A program made the translations under genes and the position numbers. The notes beneath the pieces are model-generated. The model was given only the letters and a program-made list of their open reading frames with translations. It ran no database searches and was not told the origin of the DNA. Below are positions 61,895 to 64,000 of a stretch of DNA of 64,000 bases, piece by piece (position 1 is the stretch's first letter; each line of letters opens with the position of its first letter). Source of the DNA: Erwinia tasmaniensis Et1/99 (GTDB lineage: Bacteria > Pseudomonadota > Gammaproteobacteria > Enterobacterales > Enterobacteriaceae); the NCBI RefSeq assembly GCF_000026185.1, contig NC_010694.1, positions 2,418,001 to 2,482,000 of the forward strand, given 5' to 3'.

Positions 61895-63385
61895 TTAATG
61901 ACTGGCCGCCTGGCGTTTTGCCGCCGCCGGAGACCGCCGCTCTTCACTATCGTCACTGAGCCAGTCATGCAGGAAGTGTTCGATCTGCTCAAGGCTACGG
62001 TTGCGCGTTTCCGGCACGCACCTGATAACAAAAGCACCCGACAGGATGCCGATCAGCGCGAAGCTTAAGAACGTGCCAGACAAACCTACGCTGGCTAACA
62101 GCATCGGGAATGCCAGTGAAATCATAAAGTTGGCAATCCACATCGCGAAAATCGCACTGCCCATAAAGACGCCGCGCAGACGCGTCGGAAAGATCTCCGA
62201 CAGCAGCAGCCAGGTGGCCGGCGAGAGAAAAGCCTGCTGGAAGCTAAGGAACATCAGCATGCCGAACAGCACCAGATAGCCGCGCAGTGCATCCACCTCG
62301 CCATGTACGGTTTCCGGCATAAAGAAACTGACCGCTGCGATAAACAGCAGGCTAAAGGTACAGCCAAACTGGCCAACCAGCGTCATGGTGCGCCGCCCAA
62401 TTTTGCCCAATAGCCAGATGCCCACGCACGCCATCAGTACCGACACCACGCCGTTGGCAATAGTGGCAAACAGCGCCGCGTTGGTGCTCATGCCCACGGC
62501 CTTCAGCATGGTCGGCGCATAATACATGATGGTGTTGACACCGGAGGTTTGCTGGATAACCGCGATACCCACACCAATAAAGAACAGCTTCAGCAGCCAC
62601 GGCTTTGCCAGATCGCGCAGGCCCACTTTTCCGCGATCCTTTTCTTCTGCCAGCGTCTCCTCAATCTCTTCCATTTCCCAGTCAACGTCTTCCCGCGCGC
62701 GGGTACGTTCAAGCACCCGCCTGGCTTGTGCCAGCCTGCCCTGCATCGCGTACCAGCCCGGGGTATCCGGCATAAACATCATTCCGAACCACAGCAGCAC
62801 CGCCGGGACGGTGGCCAACGCCAGCATCCAGCGCCAGGTTTCGCCGCCGCCCCAGGCCGCATTAAATCCGGCATTAGAGATATAGGCCAGCAGCTGGCCG
62901 CTGACGATCATCAGCTCCTGCAACGTTACCAGCTGACCGCGTCTATTAGCCGGTGCTATTTCGGCGATATACACCGGCACGGTGGCCGACGCGCCGCCGA
63001 CCGCAACGCCGAGGATCAGACGGAAGAAAATCATCCACTCAACGTTTGGCGCCAGAGCCGTGCCGATGGCTCCGATAGCAAAAACCATCGCCAGGATAAT
63101 AATGATTTTCTGACGTCCGGCCGCATTGGCAAAGAGCCCTGAAAACAATGCGCCAAAGGCGGCGCCGAACAGCAGTGAACTGGTCACCAGTCCGGTGGTG
63201 AAAGGCGTGAGATGAAGCTCATCGCCCATAAACAGCAGTGCGCCGGAGATAACGCCAGTATCATAACCAAACAGTAAGCCGCCGAGCGTGGCAACAGCCG
63301 CGATCACCTTTACAAAGGGTTCCGTTTTCGTGCTGCTGTTCGGCCCTGATGCCCGGTTAAGGGTAATATATTGTTCTTTTGTCAT
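61895..63385 (-). CDS. Sugar-porter family MFS transporter
   Basis: The 496-residue protein has twelve helices and the sugar-porter signatures: GYDTGVISGALLFM in helix 1, RLILGVAVGGASATVPVYIAEIAP (helix 4-5), the PDTPGWYAMQGR loop replacing PESPRW, QQTSGVNTIMYYAPTM in helix 7, and PETRNRSLEQIE at the end. It belongs with the hexose/pentose/inositol importers (galP, xylE, iolT type); the substrate cannot be fixed by eye. No sugar enzyme gene is adjacent. It is convergent with nothing obvious and stands alone between ybiT and a chemoreceptor gene. Confidence 0.9.
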   Translation of the reverse strand: MTKEQYITLNRASGPNSSTKTEPFVKVIAAVATLGGLLFGYDTGVISGALLFMGDELHLTPFTTGLVTSSLLFGAAFGALFSGLFANAAGRQKIIIILAMVFAIGAIGTALAPNVEWMIFFRLILGVAVGGASATVPVYIAEIAPANRRGQLVTLQELMIVSGQLLAYISNAGFNAAWGGGETWRWMLALATVPAVLLWFGMMFMPDTPGWYAMQGRLAQARRVLERTRAREDVDWEMEEIEETLAEEKDRGKVGLRDLAKPWLLKLFFIGVGIAVIQQTSGVNTIMYYAPTMLKAVGMSTNAALFATIANGVVSVLMACVGIWLLGKIGRRTMTLVGQFGCTFSLLFIAAVSFFMPETVHGEVDALRGYLVLFGMLMFLSFQQAFLSPATWLLLSEIFPTRLRGVFMGSAIFAMWIANFMISLAFPMLLASVGLSGTFLSFALIGILSGAFVIRCVPETRNRSLEQIEHFLHDWLSDDSEERRSPAAAKRQAASH

Positions 63386-63826
63386 GGTGCTACCTTGACC
63401 TCTTGATCAGCCTGGTTAGTAAGGATAAAGACCAGTTACGCATTCTTTGGCATTAACAATGACCACACGCCACCTTCAACTTAAACCATTTAATTCATTT
63501 TTATTAACAATGAAACTAAATTTCTGCGTCATGGATCTCATTTTCTCACCCAAACTGTGATCATGGCCGCAATAACGTTGAATTCAGCTTCCTGATGAAT
63601 GATATTGCACGCCACCACCGTCTTTTTTTTCCATTTCTTATTAAAATGAAATAAAAATACATAGTCACTATTGCGTGCCGTGAAGCAAGAGGGCTTCGGC
63701 GGGTGGCACACTTTGCAGAGCGTGACGGGTAACGTGGGAGATTTATCGTTTCGATCTTGCCTAAAGTTTTTCGCTGATGTTGACGATAACTATTTAACAT
63801 AGCTCCTCCCTACCACTGGAAACCCC
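63386..63826. other. Divergent intergenic region between the sugar transporter and the chemoreceptor gene
   Basis: This 441-base, AT-rich region should hold the transporter promoter on the minus strand and carries a FliA-type promoter for the chemoreceptor at its right end. A 79-codon open frame on the minus strand has no protein character. Confidence 0.5.
63762..63789 (+). promoter_or_regulatory. FliA (sigma-28) promoter of the chemoreceptor gene
   Basis: TAAAGTTT (63762-63769), a perfect sigma-28 -35 element, is followed after 12 bases by GACGATAA (63782-63789), one mismatch from GCCGATAA. The usual spacer is 11. It lies 37 bases before the chemoreceptor ATG, the expected place for a flagellar class 3 gene. 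Confidence 0.75.
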
Positions 63827-64000
63827 ATGCTAAAAAAAGTCAGAACGTCGACCCTGGTATCAGGCATTATTGTCGTTTTTGTCCTGCTGCAATGTATAAC
63901 CGGAGGATTTTATCTTTACACCAGCAACAGCAATAAAAACAGCTTGTCGACCATTACCGAGTCCAATAAAAAAGTCGCACTACTGACTAACACCTGGTTC
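63827..64000 (+). CDS. Methyl-accepting chemotaxis protein, N-terminal fragment
   Basis: Only 58 residues are visible before the window ends. They show a short basic start (MLKKVRTSTLVSG), one membrane helix (about 11-32), and the beginning of a Tar-type periplasmic four-helix sensor (SLSTITESNKKVALLTNTW). This, with the FliA promoter just upstream, supports a chemoreceptor; signalling and methylation regions lie outside the window. The ligand is unknown. Confidence 0.75.
   Translation, partial: MLKKVRTSTLVSGIIVVFVLLQCITGGFYLYTSNSNKNSLSTITESNKKVALLTNTWF

Overview
The window is chromosomal DNA of an enterobacterium, most likely Erwiniaceae (Erwinia or a close relative). Almost every gene has a near-identical Escherichia coli counterpart in the same relative order, read as the mirror image of the E. 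coli serC-pfl-ftsK-clpA-art-pot-gsi-moe segment. Several genes expected from E. coli are absent (ycaP, dmsABC, serW, cspD-macAB, aqpZ/hcp/hcr, rlmC, rimK, ybjM, fsaA). The genus is an inference; no rRNA or tRNA gene was seen to anchor it.

Layout. 1-8.2 kb: the 5' end of serC, ycaO, the anaerobic formate block focA-pflB-pflA behind an FNR-type promoter, and the transporter ycaD. 8.2-15.9 kb: serS, rarA, lolA, ftsK (with a tandem-repeat linker) and lrp, all on the minus strand. 16.4-25.1 kb: trxB-cydD-cydC-aat and infA on the plus strand, then clpS-clpA on the minus strand. 25.5-30.9 kb: an OLD-family nuclease (ybjD), poxB, ybjQ-amiD and ybjP. 31-34.8 kb: the arginine ABC transporter artPIQM-artJ. 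34.9-42.4 kb: ybjO, the putrescine ABC transporter potFGHI, ybjN, ybjC-nfsA and grxA. 42.8-50.1 kb: the putative permease ybjL, two overlapping PAP2 phosphatases, the serine transporter sdaC with a CRP box, the carboxypeptidase dacC and a HAD phosphatase. 50.2-58.7 kb: the glutathione importer operon iaaA-gsiABCD, divergent from moeA-moeB. 58.7-60.1 kb: a small AT-rich accessory patch with unrecognised genes. 60.2-64 kb: the ABC-F protein ybiT, a sugar-porter transporter, and the 5' end of a chemoreceptor gene behind a FliA-type promoter.

How the genes work together. Most of the window is housekeeping: translation (serS, infA, aat), division and chromosome segregation (ftsK), proteolysis (clpAS), cofactor synthesis (moeAB), redox balance (trxB, cydDC, grxA, nfsA), mixed-acid fermentation and acetate production (pfl, poxB), envelope maintenance (lolA, dacC, amiD, PAP2 enzymes), and scavenging of arginine, putrescine, glutathione peptides, serine and sugar.

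I found no insertion sequence, prophage, CRISPR array or defence island. The least explained DNA is the 58.66-60.16 kb patch. It holds a probably frameshifted gene translationally linked to a 58-residue two-helix membrane protein, and a second small membrane protein on the other strand. Other points of note are the FtsK 48-bp repeats, an AmiD with no lipidation cysteine, and long unexplained hairpins and palindromes between genes.
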